Below are positions 7,891 through 17,525 of a stretch of DNA of 64,000 bases, piece by piece. The stretch lies in the NCBI GenBank assembly GCA_902786365.1, contig CADACD010000011.1, forward strand, positions 1-64,000, in the 5' to 3' direction. Numbering within the stretch: the first letter of the stretch is position 1; the number at the start of each line of letters is the position of its first letter. The translations under genes were made by a program, and so were the position numbers. The DNA comes from an uncultured Lachnospiraceae bacterium. GTDB lineage: Bacteria; Bacillota; Clostridia; Lachnospirales; Lachnospiraceae. The notes under the pieces are model-generated. The model saw only the letters and a program-made list of their open reading frames with translations, did no database searches and was not told the DNA's origin.

Positions 7891-9606
7891 TTAATATTTA
7901 TATTTTCCAACTTCTACCGCCATCTCTTCACTGTCCTTGGCATTGTTTTCAGCAGTACTGACAAGACTGTCAATTTCTTTTTTTAAATTAATTCCAAAGC
8001 TGTGTACTTCACTGATATTGATAGTGGCATCATTAATAACACTATTGATTTCCTCAACACTCTCACCAATCATTGTGATATTGTCACTAGCCACTTTTGT
8101 AGTTCCACTGAACTGCTCTAACATTTTTGCCATCTTTGCCATATTATCGCTATATTCTTCGCCAATTTTCATGAATCTCATATAGTCTTTCATAATATTT
8201 TTACTCATATAATCCGACATATTATTAGCATTATCCATCAGATTTGCCACTGTTTCTTTAACGGAATTATTTGACTGCCTGATACGTTTGACAAGCTCGC
8301 TGATTTGTTCATTCAGTTTGCTCATATTTCCGGCTATGACAGAAAAACCTCTTCCACTCTCACCAGCTCTCGCAGCTTCTATATAAGTATTCTGTGCAAG
8401 TATTTTGGTAGAATTTGCCACTTTCAAAATTTCACCGACAATCTCATCAATCTTTTCTATTTCTTTTGACTTATCTTCAAGACCACTCATATCTCCACGA
8501 AATTTTGCAATCACATCCATTGCATTTTCATTTGCAACTTTGATACCTTCCTTTGTCTCTCGCGCCGATTTACTGATATGCATTGCATTACTGCTTGATT
8601 CCTCCGCCTTATAATTCAACATTGAAATCTCTTTCACTACATCTTCAAGGTTATCTGATATCAGGCTTGTACTTGCTGATGTTTCTTCCATCTCTGCACT
8701 CAACGTCTCCAAAGACTCATTCATTCTTCCTATATGAACATTGCTGTTTTCTGCCATCAAATTTACATGTATGCTACTGTCTTTGATAATGTCAGTTGCC
8801 TGTGCCACACCCTTTAACAGATTTTGCACTTGCTCAATAAATGTATTAAATTCATTCGCAATTTGTTCTAATTCATCACCACTTGTGATATCCAGCTTCT
8901 GTGTGAGGTCACCGGTTCCGCTATTTAATTCCATCACCTTTCCATGCAGAATCTTCATATTGTGTGTGATTCCCATGCTGATTAAAAATGCACCGGCAAT
9001 ACATAAAATGCAGCATATGAAGCCTATGGTCATGATTGTCACTTTCAATTTGTTCAAATCCTTGTTAATCTTTGCAATTCCGATATCGCATCCTACAATT
9101 CCCACTACATTCTTATCTTCATCAAAAATCGGTGCATAGGCACTGTAATATTTTCCCCATTCATCGCTTGATATCTCTTTGTCACAGCATACCTTTCCTT
9201 CAAATGCCGGTTTCATATCCCTTAAAAATTTGTATTCCGTTCCAACATCTTCCGGATCCTCCAGATCAGCATCCACAACAAATTCTAAAACATCTCCATT
9301 CATTTTCATGGTATAGATATAATCTATACTATTGCTATCTGTATATTTTATCAATGTGTCATACAATTCATCATAATACGCATCATCACTTGATGTAATC
9401 TTCAAAAACTTTTCACCATCTACCTCACCTGCCGCAACCTTCGCAAGTCCCATTGCACCTTCTTTACTTTCATTTACCAGCATTTTACTTCCTTTGATAT
9501 ATGTAAATATGCCGATAATGCAGCAGCATAATATGCTTACAACAGAAATGTATAGTATCAGCTTGATACGTATACTTAGTTTTCTGGTTTTCATCCCCAT
9601 ACTCAT
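7891..9606 (-). CDS. Methyl-accepting chemotaxis protein
   Basis: A 571-residue receptor with a first membrane helix at about residues 13-33, an extracytoplasmic sensor of about 155 residues of single-Cache type (motifs YYDELYDTL, IDYIYTMKMNGD and YYSAYAPIFDED), a second helix at about 190-213, a HAMP segment and a long coiled-coil signalling domain. The hairpin tip reads ILAQNTYIEAARAGESGRGFSVIA in outline, recognisable but diverged from the usual LNAAIEAARAGE core. It senses an external ligand and controls the CheA/CheW complex. No che operon is adjacent; a CheW-like protein is encoded at 46.4-47 kb. A TATAAT box lies at about 9696-9701 on the minus strand. Confidence 0.93.
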   Translation of the reverse strand: MSMGMKTRKLSIRIKLILYISVVSILCCCIIGIFTYIKGSKMLVNESKEGAMGLAKVAAGEVDGEKFLKITSSDDAYYDELYDTLIKYTDSNSIDYIYTMKMNGDVLEFVVDADLEDPEDVGTEYKFLRDMKPAFEGKVCCDKEISSDEWGKYYSAYAPIFDEDKNVVGIVGCDIGIAKINKDLNKLKVTIMTIGFICCILCIAGAFLISMGITHNMKILHGKVMELNSGTGDLTQKLDITSGDELEQIANEFNTFIEQVQNLLKGVAQATDIIKDSSIHVNLMAENSNVHIGRMNESLETLSAEMEETSASTSLISDNLEDVVKEISMLNYKAEESSSNAMHISKSARETKEGIKVANENAMDVIAKFRGDMSGLEDKSKEIEKIDEIVGEILKVANSTKILAQNTYIEAARAGESGRGFSVIAGNMSKLNEQISELVKRIRQSNNSVKETVANLMDNANNMSDYMSKNIMKDYMRFMKIGEEYSDNMAKMAKMLEQFSGTTKVASDNITMIGESVEEINSVINDATINISEVHSFGINLKKEIDSLVSTAENNAKDSEEMAVEVGKYKY

Positions 9607-9996
9607 GTCAATCGCAACCTTTCACTATAGAATCCAGTCTTACTATTGATTGTGATAAAACCTGTAAAACAGGCTGCAAATAGTAATGTTTTTATTATAC
9701 AACAAAAATAAAATTTTCTCTACTTGTATTATTCTATACATAAAGAAAATTTCACCTAAATCTCATCATATCAAAATTTAGAAATCTTTCTCAAATTTGT
9801 GGTAAATTGCATTAATTTGTGTCGAAATACATCTTTTACAAAACAATTCTTTATGTTATATTAAGTTTGTCAAACATATGAGCTTTATTCTGATATTATT
9901 ATTCCTTTCATAAAAAGCAAAGTCAAAAATCAGTAACAGAAAACTGACAGAAACAAATTTAAAAGCATATTACCACATATGTCATGGAGGATTAGC
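9607..9996. other. Gene-free divergent intergenic region
   Basis: An AT-rich spacer between the chemotaxis receptor (minus) and endonuclease III (plus). It contains a likely -10 box TATAAT for the receptor near 9696-9701 and a small CCTGT/ACAGG hairpin in the receptor leader near 9670-9682. No riboswitch signature or small gene was seen. Confidence 0.5.
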
Positions 9997-10779
9997 ATGG
10001 ATAATAAACAGATTTTAGATAAGATATATACAGATAAGAGCAACAACCCCGATACAAATCAATTACAGGATAAAACTAAAAAGAAATGCCACAAAACTGA
10101 TAAAGGCAGCAAATCAGGTAAGTCCTCAAAACTGACAGCTGATGAAAAACGAAAGCGCAAACTTGCCCTTACAATTATCAACCGCCTAAAGGAAGCCTAT
10201 CCTGACGCTGACTGCACATTAGATTATGACAGTGCATGGAAACTTCTTGTGAGTGTCCGTCTTGCTGCCCAATGTACAGATGCAAGGGTGAATATTATAG
10301 TCAAAGACTTATATGCAAAATTTCCTGATGTTGCTTCGCTTGCTGCCGCTGATGTATCTGACATTGAGGAAATTGTAAAGCCATGCGGACTTGGTCACAG
10401 CAAGGCAAGAGATATCAGTGCCTGTATGAAAAGGCTCCATGAAGAATTTCATGATAAAGTGCCCGAAGATTTTGATACTCTTTTATCCCTGCCCGGAGTA
10501 GGCCGCAAAAGTGCCAATCTTATCATGGGGGATGTTTTTGGTAAACCTGCCATTGTCACGGATACTCACTGTATCAGACTGACAAACCGCATGGGATTGA
10601 TTAATAATATCAAAGAACCTAAAAAGGTTGAAATGGAATTATGGAAAATTATTCCGCCTGATGAGGGAAACTCTTTCTGCCACAGACTTGTCTGTCACGG
10701 AAGAGATATCTGTACAGCCAGGACAAAACCTCATTGTGACCAATGTGTACTTGTGGATATATGTGCAAAAAATATCTAA
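9997..10779 (+). CDS. nth: Endonuclease III (DNA glycosylase/AP lyase)
   Basis: A 260-residue base-excision repair enzyme that removes oxidised pyrimidines and cleaves at abasic sites. The helix-hairpin-helix LPGVGRKSANLI carries the catalytic lysine and VTDTHCIRLTNR the catalytic aspartate. Four C-terminal cysteines in the pattern C-X7-C-X2-C-X5-C should bind the 4Fe-4S cluster; the first gap is one residue longer than the common X6. The first 50 residues are a Lys/Ser/Asp-rich extension not found in short forms of the family. The start was set at 9997 because GGAGG lies six bases before it; an upstream in-frame ATG at 9979 is less likely. Confidence 0.95.
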   Translation: MDNKQILDKIYTDKSNNPDTNQLQDKTKKKCHKTDKGSKSGKSSKLTADEKRKRKLALTIINRLKEAYPDADCTLDYDSAWKLLVSVRLAAQCTDARVNIIVKDLYAKFPDVASLAAADVSDIEEIVKPCGLGHSKARDISACMKRLHEEFHDKVPEDFDTLLSLPGVGRKSANLIMGDVFGKPAIVTDTHCIRLTNRMGLINNIKEPKKVEMELWKIIPPDEGNSFCHRLVCHGRDICTARTKPHCDQCVLVDICAKNI

Positions 10780-10844
10780 ATATATTTATCATTCATTCAG
10801 AAAATAGATATTATTGTTTATAACAGAAATATCCACAGATAAAA

Positions 10845-10906
10845 ATATGCTCCATTATATGTGATAAGTTTCCAGTTTTTACTCATCATCATAACATGGA
10901 GCATAT
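10845..10906. terminator. Inverted repeat after nth
   Basis: ATATGCTCCAT (10845-10855) and ATGGAGCATAT (10896-10906) are perfect complements with a 40-base loop. It lies between the converging ends of nth and the FeoA-like gene and may terminate both. The long loop makes it a weaker candidate than the others in the window. Confidence 0.45.
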
Positions 10907-10999
10907 ATTTCTTTACTCATATAGTTTCTTCATTTTCCTAAACCCCAAAATGATATTTTGCACTATATTTTTGTATTTATCTTTTTGTATTTATCTTTT

Positions 11000-11209
11000 C
11001 TATACTTGTATCCTGTCTGCAACTTCATTCCCTATAATGATACGTTTCGTCTCTGTACCTATCAGAAGTCCATCCCGATATTTGTAAATTACTCTGATAT
11101 CCGTTCCAACATTAATATGCATATTTTTCATATACTCAACAACTTCCGGTACACCAAACAGCCATTTGATGGTATAGCTTCCACAATCCGCCTTTGACAA
11201 TGTCTGCAT
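11000..11209 (-). CDS. FeoA-like SH3-fold protein
   Basis: A 69-residue protein of FeoA type: a short beta-rich domain with ADCGSYTIKWLFG, a helix EVVEYMKNMHINVGTDIRVI and the ending ETKRIIIGNEVADRIQV, which matches the closing segment of FeoA domains. The ATG at 11207-11209 follows GGAGG and is preferred over an upstream in-frame codon. FeoA proteins usually assist the ferrous iron transporter FeoB or form the C-terminal domain of iron regulators. No feoB is near, so its partner is unknown. Confidence 0.8.
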   Translation of the reverse strand: MQTLSKADCGSYTIKWLFGVPEVVEYMKNMHINVGTDIRVIYKYRDGLLIGTETKRIIIGNEVADRIQV

Positions 11210-11344
11210 ATTCACTCCTCCAATCTTTACAATATAATTATTTCCCAGATACACGTTTTATATGTTATCAATATTGTAATTCTTAAGAGTAAAATTAGTC
11301 AATACGAATGTGTGTGTGATTAAAGCAACCTTAGTTGTATGTTT

Positions 11345-12760
11345 CTATTCTACTGACTCAACTCGTATCGAATTGGTATTTCCTGTCTGTCCGTTAACCT
11401 GTCCACCTGTAAGGACTACATTATCTCCTTTTTTCAATTGAAATACATTTCTTGCATGGTGCATTGCGTGATAGAACATGACATCCACTGAATTAAATTT
11501 CTCACTTCTTACCGGAGTAACCCCCCAACTTAAATTCAATTTTCTCCATGCTTTATCTGATGTCGTCATTCCCACAATATCAATAGGACTTCTAAAACGG
11601 CTCACCATACGTGCTGTTCTTCCCGTAATTGAACTTACCACGATACATTTCGCTTGAATATCAACTGCCATCGCACATGTTGCATGGGAAACTGCATCAA
11701 TATTATTCTGGATTTTAAACTCTGTTGTCTTGAACCATTCTGTATAATTAATGTTCTTTTCTGTGTATTCTGCAATCTCTGCCATATTTTTCACCGCTGC
11801 CACAGGATATTTTCCTGCTGCCGATTCACCGGAAAGCATGACTGCTGAAGTTCCGTCATAAACAGCATTGGCAACGTCTGAAATCTCTGCTCTTGTCGGT
11901 CTTGGATTATGAATCATTGACTCAAGCATTTCTGTCGCTGTAATGACTCTCTTTCCAAGAAGTCTGCACTTGCTGATAAGATATTTCTGTACAGAAGGCA
12001 CTTCCATAAATGGAATCTCCACACCAAGATCACCTCTTGCCACCATGATTCCATCTGCTATCTCGCATATCTCATCAATATGTTCCACACCGGAACGATT
12101 CTCAATCTTCGCAATGACATCGATATCCTCACCACCATTAGCATCAAGAAAATCTCTTAAATCCTTCATATCCTGCTTTGTAGATACAAAAGAAGCTGCC
12201 ACAAAATCAACATCATTTTTGATACCAAATAATAAATCTGACTTATCCTGTTCACTTAAATACTCATTTGTCATGACACGGTTAGGGAAATTCATACTCT
12301 TTCTGTCTGACAACTCACCACCTGCAATTACCTTACAGATGACATCATTTCCTTTGAGTTCTGTCACTGTAAAAATAACAAGTCCATTGTTGACTAAGAT
12401 AGTATCTCCAACCTGTAATTCACGAACAAGATTTTTGTAGTTAACGGAAACTCTCTCTTCATTTCCCTCGACATCGTCTGTTGTAAAAGTGAATGTATCT
12501 CCATCATTTAATGTAATTCTCTTATTATCAAACGTTTTTATTCTGTATTCAGGTCCCTTTGTGTCAAGCATGATAGCAATAGGCAAATCCAATTTTTCAC
12601 GAACCTTTTTGACAAGGTCAATCTTTTCCTGATGTTCTTCATGTGTTCCATGTGAAAAATTGAGTCTGGCAACATTCATACCGGCAAGACACATCTGTGT
12701 CAGTATCTCTTCATTGTCGCATGCAGGACCTATTGTGCATATAATTTTTGTCTTTCTCAT
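11345..12760 (-). CDS. pyk: Pyruvate kinase
   Basis: A 471-residue glycolytic enzyme that converts phosphoenolpyruvate and ADP to pyruvate and ATP. It shows the N-terminal TKIICTIGPA and NFSHG, the metal- and substrate-binding IAKIENRSGV and MVARGDLGVE, and the active-site segment ATEMLESM followed by NPRPTRAEISDVANAVYDGT. The length is that of single-unit pyruvate kinases without the extra C-terminal PEP-utiliser domain. A TTG at 12764-12766 is in frame, but the GAGG site fits the ATG at 12758-12760. murI ends 47 bases upstream on the same strand, so the two may be cotranscribed. Confidence 0.97.
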   Translation of the reverse strand: MRKTKIICTIGPACDNEEILTQMCLAGMNVARLNFSHGTHEEHQEKIDLVKKVREKLDLPIAIMLDTKGPEYRIKTFDNKRITLNDGDTFTFTTDDVEGNEERVSVNYKNLVRELQVGDTILVNNGLVIFTVTELKGNDVICKVIAGGELSDRKSMNFPNRVMTNEYLSEQDKSDLLFGIKNDVDFVAASFVSTKQDMKDLRDFLDANGGEDIDVIAKIENRSGVEHIDEICEIADGIMVARGDLGVEIPFMEVPSVQKYLISKCRLLGKRVITATEMLESMIHNPRPTRAEISDVANAVYDGTSAVMLSGESAAGKYPVAAVKNMAEIAEYTEKNINYTEWFKTTEFKIQNNIDAVSHATCAMAVDIQAKCIVVSSITGRTARMVSRFRSPIDIVGMTTSDKAWRKLNLSWGVTPVRSEKFNSVDVMFYHAMHHARNVFQLKKGDNVVLTGGQVNGQTGNTNSIRVESVE

Positions 12761-12807
12761 TTTCAATCCTCATTTCTGCGTAAGAACGCTTATTCTGTTT
12801 TATATTA

Positions 12808-13614
12808 TTAATCAACCGGCATATTTAAAAGCTGATAGCTTAATGTTATCATTTCCTCTCTGCCTGTAGAATTTTGTATTTCTACTTTTCCCTTCCTACT
12901 TTCATTTCTTAGCAGATTCTTCTCATTCAATCTTCTTTTCAATTCCAACGAGGTTCCAAGGCTTCCATCTATCAATGAAATTTTTCTTTCTCCCAAAAAT
13001 CTCTTAATATGTTGTTTCAAAAACGGATAATGGGTGCAACCAAGTACAATCGTCTCTGTATCATCTGTAAGATAAGGCTTTAAATGTGTATCAAAATATG
13101 TATCAAGCTCTTCGCCATCTATATTTCCTTGCTCCACAAACTCCATCAGTCCTTCACAAGGAACAGATACAATATCTGCTTCATTCTTATATGTATCAAG
13201 CAGCTTATGATATTTTTTTTGCCTAATCGTCATCGGAGTCGCCATTACAAGAATCCGTCCTCCTCTTGTATTCACTACCGCCGGCTTGATTGCCGGTTCA
13301 ATCCCCACTATTGGAAGTTTGGGATATTTTGTTCTGAGTGGTCTGACCGCTGCACTCGTTGCAGTATTGCAGGCAACTGCCAGTCCCTTTATTCCATAAT
13401 CCAATAACTTTTCTACAGCATGAAAAGTCAGTTCTCTTATCAGTTCCTGTGGTTTTGTGCCATACGGAGCATTGGCAGAGTCTCCATAATAAACAAAATC
13501 TTCGTCTGGCATGATTCTGACTGCTTCTCTTAATACACTTAATCCTCCAAGACCTGAATCTACAAATCCTATCGGTAAATCCTTATTTATCTCTAAATTG
13601 TCTAAATCATTCAT
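12808..13614 (-). CDS. murI: Glutamate racemase
   Basis: A 268-residue enzyme that makes D-glutamate for peptidoglycan. The N-terminal IGFVDSGLGGLSVL is typical, the two catalytic cysteines lie in ACNTATSAA (about residue 81) and LGCTHYPF, and FVYYGDSANAPYG is the substrate-binding loop. Length fits the family. It lies directly upstream of pyk on the same strand. Confidence 0.96.
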   Translation of the reverse strand: MNDLDNLEINKDLPIGFVDSGLGGLSVLREAVRIMPDEDFVYYGDSANAPYGTKPQELIRELTFHAVEKLLDYGIKGLAVACNTATSAAVRPLRTKYPKLPIVGIEPAIKPAVVNTRGGRILVMATPMTIRQKKYHKLLDTYKNEADIVSVPCEGLMEFVEQGNIDGEELDTYFDTHLKPYLTDDTETIVLGCTHYPFLKQHIKRFLGERKISLIDGSLGTSLELKRRLNEKNLLRNESRKGKVEIQNSTGREEMITLSYQLLNMPVD

Positions 13615-13994
13615 GATAATATCTCTTTTCCATACTTCGTTCTAATATGCATTGCCATGCCTGAAAATCACCTGTTACTGTTCACCTGAAATCAGCAGAA
13701 CCACTCTTGCAAATAACTAATCTGTTCTTGTTTAGGATGAATCTTCTCATTGTATCTATCAACGGTAAACAGCAATAATCAATGATATTATATCAAATTA
13801 TATCTAAAATTCATAGAAAAATTTATCTGTTCATTCACTATCTTTTTCGTCAATCTGTAGCGGAACTTGCTGTAATTTACATACCAATAATATGACTCGC
13901 TGCCATGATAAAAAGTTTTTCTGCACTTTTATTCCATGGTTCTCATTATACACAAATCGTACAATTTTATCAATACTTTAGCGAACCAAAAAAA
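13615..13994. other. Gene-free region upstream of murI
   Basis: About 380 AT-rich bases between murI and the terminator of the ThrH gene. No open frame with a ribosome site, RNA gene or repeat was seen. It probably holds the murI promoter, but no convincing -35/-10 pair stood out. Confidence 0.4.
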
Positions 13995-14029
13995 TGATAA
14001 GCCGGAAACACACTGTCTCCGGCTTATCA
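13995..14029 (-). terminator. Strong terminator after the ThrH gene
   Basis: TGATAAGCCGGA (13995-14006) and TCCGGCTTATCA (14018-14029) form a perfect 12-base stem with an 11-base loop. On the minus strand it is followed by TTTTTTT. Confidence 0.9.
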
Positions 14030-14113
14030 TTGTCATAATATCAATCACCAACTCTGAAACCTTTTCACTTCATTATGGCACATTCCTTATGGCATTTTGG
14101 TATTCCACCACTA

Positions 14114-14716
14114 TTAATCCATTGCTTTTTTAATTGCCTCTAACAGCTCATCATATGTCTCATATGCTGCAAGTTCCGGATTATCTGCCTTGATTGTATC
14201 TGTACTCTTAAAAAGGAAGCCTGCCTTACTTGCCTTAATCATTCCCAAATCATTATAGCTGTCACCGCTTGCAATTGTCTCATATCCGATTGACTGCAAT
14301 GCTTTCACTGTCGTGTATTTTGAGTTTTCAACACGCATTTTAAATCCTGTAATCTCGCCATTTTCTGCAACCTCAAGTGAATTACAGAAGATTGTCGGCC
14401 ATCCGAGTTTCTCCATAAGTGGCTTTGCAAACTGTTCAAATGTATCACTGATAATAATAACCTGTGTGAGTGAACGAAGCTCATCTAAAAACTCTTTTGC
14501 TCCCGGAATAGGGTCAATCTTTGCAATTGTCTCCTGAATTTCTTTAAGACCTAATCCATGCTCTTTTAATATTCCTAAACGCCAATTCATCAATTTATCA
14601 TAATCCGGCTCATCACGAGTTGTTCTCTTAAGCTCTGGTATCCCGCTTGCCTCAGCAAATGCAATCCATATCTCCGGTACTAATACACCTTCTAAGTCTA
14701 AACATACTATGTACAT
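14114..14716 (-). CDS. thrH: Phosphoserine phosphatase / homoserine phosphotransferase (ThrH)
   Basis: A 200-residue HAD-family enzyme. The first motif, DLEGVLVPEIW, with Glu in place of the usual second Asp spacing, is characteristic of ThrH rather than SerB. Motif II is IISDTF and the magnesium-binding motif is ASGDSYNDLGM. Known ThrH enzymes dephosphorylate phosphoserine and can transfer the phosphate to homoserine. Homoserine dehydrogenase is encoded at 44.4-45.6 kb, and no homoserine kinase lies in the window, so ThrH could feed threonine synthesis here; that is an inference. The gene ends with a strong terminator and starts 68 bases after purC. Confidence 0.92.
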   Translation of the reverse strand: MYIVCLDLEGVLVPEIWIAFAEASGIPELKRTTRDEPDYDKLMNWRLGILKEHGLGLKEIQETIAKIDPIPGAKEFLDELRSLTQVIIISDTFEQFAKPLMEKLGWPTIFCNSLEVAENGEITGFKMRVENSKYTTVKALQSIGYETIASGDSYNDLGMIKASKAGFLFKSTDTIKADNPELAAYETYDELLEAIKKAMD

Positions 14717-14784
14717 ACTAATTTTTTCCTTTCCTGACTTATATATTGAACATATTACTTTTATATAAATTTGTACAATTCTAA

Positions 14785-15654
14785 TTACAATTTTTCGCCT
14801 GTAAGACGCTCATATCCTTCTAAATATATATCAATTGTCTTCTGAACAATATCATCCGGCAATTTCCAGTCATTATCCGGATTTGCCTTTAACCAATCAC
14901 GTGCAAACTGCTTGTCAAATGAAGGCTGTCCATGTCCCGGCTCATAAACATCTGCCGGCCAGAAACGTGAGCTGTCCGGTGTAAGCATCTCATCACCAAG
15001 AACAATATTCCCCTCTTCATCAAGACCAAACTCAAACTTTGTATCAGCGATAATGATACCTTTCTCTAATGCATAATCTGCACACTTCTTATAGAGTGCA
15101 ATCGTGTAATCACGCAACTTCGCTGCATATTCTTCCCCCTTGCCTGGGAAGTATTTCTCAAGATGTGCCACACTCTGCTCATATGAAATATTTTCATCAT
15201 GATCACCTATCTCGGCCTTTGTCGATGGTGTGTAAATTGGCTCAGGAAGCTTATCAGATTCCTGTAATCCTTCTGGAAGTTGAATTCCACAAACTGTACC
15301 ATTTTCTTTATAACTTGCCCAGCCGCTTCCTGTAATGTAACCGCGGACGATACACTCTATTGGGAGCATTTCAAGTTTTCTGCACATCATACTGTTTCCA
15401 TCAAACTGTGGCTGTCTGAAAAATTCAGGCATATCATTGACATCAACTGAAATCATATGATTTGGCAAAATATCCTGTGTATAATCAAACCAGAACTTTG
15501 ACATCTGTGTCAAAACAGTTCCTTTTTTTGTCACAATATTTTTCAGTATTACATCAAAACAGCTGATTCTGTCTGTTGCAACCATGATAAGGCTGTCTCC
15601 ATTATCATAAATTTCACGAACTTTTCCTTCTTTGATAGGCTTAAGTGTTTCCAT
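14785..15654 (-). CDS. purC: SAICAR synthetase (purine synthesis)
   Basis: A 289-residue phosphoribosylaminoimidazole-succinocarboxamide synthase, which joins aspartate to CAIR using ATP. Recognisable parts are KEGKVREIYDNGD at the N-terminus (nucleotide-binding loop), VRGYITGSGWASY and the family signature IADTKFEFGLD, then DEMLTPDSSRFW. The length (289) is that of the longer yeast-like form. It stands apart from other pur genes. Upstream on the minus strand TATAAT at 15723-15728 may be its -10 box; the start has AGAGAGG. Confidence 0.96.
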   Translation of the reverse strand: METLKPIKEGKVREIYDNGDSLIMVATDRISCFDVILKNIVTKKGTVLTQMSKFWFDYTQDILPNHMISVDVNDMPEFFRQPQFDGNSMMCRKLEMLPIECIVRGYITGSGWASYKENGTVCGIQLPEGLQESDKLPEPIYTPSTKAEIGDHDENISYEQSVAHLEKYFPGKGEEYAAKLRDYTIALYKKCADYALEKGIIIADTKFEFGLDEEGNIVLGDEMLTPDSSRFWPADVYEPGHGQPSFDKQFARDWLKANPDNDWKLPDDIVQKTIDIYLEGYERLTGEKL

Positions 15655-15775
15655 ATCTGTACCTCTCTTTGTTTTACTTATTTAATTTTCGTATTGCAGT
15701 CTGCAATTTTACTTCAGTGCACATTATAGCATATTTTCTGATATATGAGTATAGAAATTTTTCTTAATCAGAAAA

Positions 15776-16903
15776 TTAATATAAATTTATACTGCTTTTT
15801 AATATTCTAAGTCTCTCAAAAAACATTTTCCCTACTCCTGTACCTTGGAGCATCCCTTCCGGTATCTCTTTTATCTGGTTTAATCCAATCTTGGAAACTG
15901 CCAAAATTGCTGCCTCTTTCTGGCTTTGATTTTTCTCAGTATTTGCCCCGGCATCCAAAATGGTAAGACAATTTGCACCTTCAATCGTATCATATGCATG
16001 AAATGCCTGATTAAAGTCCATTAAATCATATAATCTGACGGGTTCATTACTCTCATTATCTATCAACATTCCCCAATTTCCCCAATGCCTGTCCGTATTT
16101 CCTATTAAATAGTCCAAAATATTCATCATGTAATAGGAATACCCATCCAGATTTAATATAAATTCTTTTTTGTTAATGTCATGATTAGTCGCATAAATTT
16201 CAAAATACTCCATAGGAACAATACTTCTTTTTAGTGAAGTAATTATTCTGCTCATTGAAACTTTTTGTTTATCATAAATATATGAATGATAGTGTACCTG
16301 ATTCACTCTGAAACACCTGCATATTTCACTTGCCAGAAGCTCATTCTCAACAAATTTTTCTCCACCATCTTTGATAAGAAAAAACTCCTTTTCTTTTCTT
16401 ATCCATGCCTTTGGATAACATCCCTTTGTTCCCAAGTCAGAAGCTATCAAATGCCGGTTTTGAATCGTCATCTGTTTTCCTCTTAAAGATACATCGACAA
16501 ATGCTTTCTCTAAATGATTTTCATACAAGTTTATCTCACAAAACTGACATTGCTCATTTTCTTCCTTTGTCCAATATATATCTGTAATTGACAGACAGTG
16601 ATAGGATAACGCAATACCTGCCCTCTCTTTATCTGTGACCGCCTGTGCCGCACCTACACTGTTTAAAATTTCTTTCGCATATTCTCTGTCCAATGTCAAA
16701 ACTCTTGATGAACACCAGTAATAAAAATTTTCAAGATTCTGAATTCTTATATCAATATCATCATTATCCCTTGTCACTTCTTCGAAATATAAATTGTATG
16801 GCATAAATTTTGGCAGATATATTTTACATTCTCCATTTTGGGAAATTTTTGCCACTGATTTTTCCCCATGCATAATATGATATGTATACATTATATTTTC
16901 CAT
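15776..16903 (-). CDS. HipA-like protein kinase
   Basis: A 375-residue protein whose C-terminal half contains the HipA/CtkA-type kinase core: YYMMNILDYLIGNTDRHWGNWG (catalytic Asp-Arg-His and the following Asn, about residues 258-279) and LYDLMDFNQAF (metal-binding Asp, about 291-301). The motif TKGCYPKAWI near residue 160 fits the nucleotide-binding loop of HipA-like kinases. HipA proteins phosphorylate tRNA synthetases or related targets, usually with an HipB antitoxin. No HipB-like gene is adjacent, so this is an orphan member. It starts with GGAGG eight bases before ATG and lies 42 bases after a peptidase gene on the same strand. Confidence 0.8.
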   Translation of the reverse strand: MENIMYTYHIMHGEKSVAKISQNGECKIYLPKFMPYNLYFEEVTRDNDDIDIRIQNLENFYYWCSSRVLTLDREYAKEILNSVGAAQAVTDKERAGIALSYHCLSITDIYWTKEENEQCQFCEINLYENHLEKAFVDVSLRGKQMTIQNRHLIASDLGTKGCYPKAWIRKEKEFFLIKDGGEKFVENELLASEICRCFRVNQVHYHSYIYDKQKVSMSRIITSLKRSIVPMEYFEIYATNHDINKKEFILNLDGYSYYMMNILDYLIGNTDRHWGNWGMLIDNESNEPVRLYDLMDFNQAFHAYDTIEGANCLTILDAGANTEKNQSQKEAAILAVSKIGLNQIKEIPEGMLQGTGVGKMFFERLRILKSSINLY

Positions 16904-16945
16904 TGATGATTCCCTCCGATTGTAGGCTAAAACTGATGAATACTT

Positions 16946-17407
16946 TCAATAATTTCTAAGTAATTTTTTTATATTTTTTAGTATTTTTATATTTTTTACC
17001 CTGGATTTCATTTTTTTAATCAATATACGCACAGAGATAGTGTGACTGATGATAAAAGTATATAATCTATATTGCCAGTCCTGTACACTATAATCTTTCC
17101 CATTATGTTTAAAACTTGTCATCACTCCCAAAATATCTTTATCTGTTGTTCCATATTCTTTTCTGATACAATTATCCCCTAGTATTACATAATCCTGTGG
17201 TCTTACCTCTATAATACGATGAAGAACATAATCTTCGCCCCTCTTATATAATACTACATCATTTTTTTTGCATCTCTGGTTTGTTTTCTTCTCAATTGTA
17301 AAAAGGTCCCTTCCCTGTTTTAATAAAGGCATCATACTGACACCTTTGTTGGCATATGTCAGCTTTCCGTTTTTTTTCAAATACTCTTCAATGTTTGTTT
17401 TTTCCAT
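16946..17407 (-). CDS. S24/S26-family peptidase (signal peptidase-like)
   Basis: A 153-residue protein with the S24/S26 motif NKGVSMMPLL (catalytic Ser at about 24), KKNDVVLYKRG, and YVLHRIIEV, where His replaces the usual catalytic Lys as in SipW-type peptidases, followed by YVILGDNC. There is no N-terminal membrane helix; the C-terminal 50 residues are basic and partly hydrophobic and may contact the membrane. Related small peptidases occur near peptide-natural-product genes in Clostridia, but no precursor or modification genes were found here. The order on the minus strand is asparagine synthetase, this gene, HipA-like kinase. Confidence 0.8.
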   Translation of the reverse strand: MEKTNIEEYLKKNGKLTYANKGVSMMPLLKQGRDLFTIEKKTNQRCKKNDVVLYKRGEDYVLHRIIEVRPQDYVILGDNCIRKEYGTTDKDILGVMTSFKHNGKDYSVQDWQYRLYTFIISHTISVRILIKKMKSRVKNIKILKNIKKLLRNY

Positions 17408-17525
17408 TTTGCGCTATCATCTCCCTGCATAGCAATTCATTAATATGATTATAACCAACTTCATATTATAAATCAAATATTACTTCTTTAATACAGTTAC
17501 CATGACAGATTACTTTTAAATTTCC

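Noticed and set aside
9607-9996. c-di-GMP or other riboswitch before the chemotaxis receptor
   Set aside because: A small hairpin is visible, but no conserved riboswitch core sequence was recognised.
15776-16903. HipBA toxin-antitoxin system
   Set aside because: No small helix-turn-helix HipB-like gene lies next to the kinase, so only the kinase is called.
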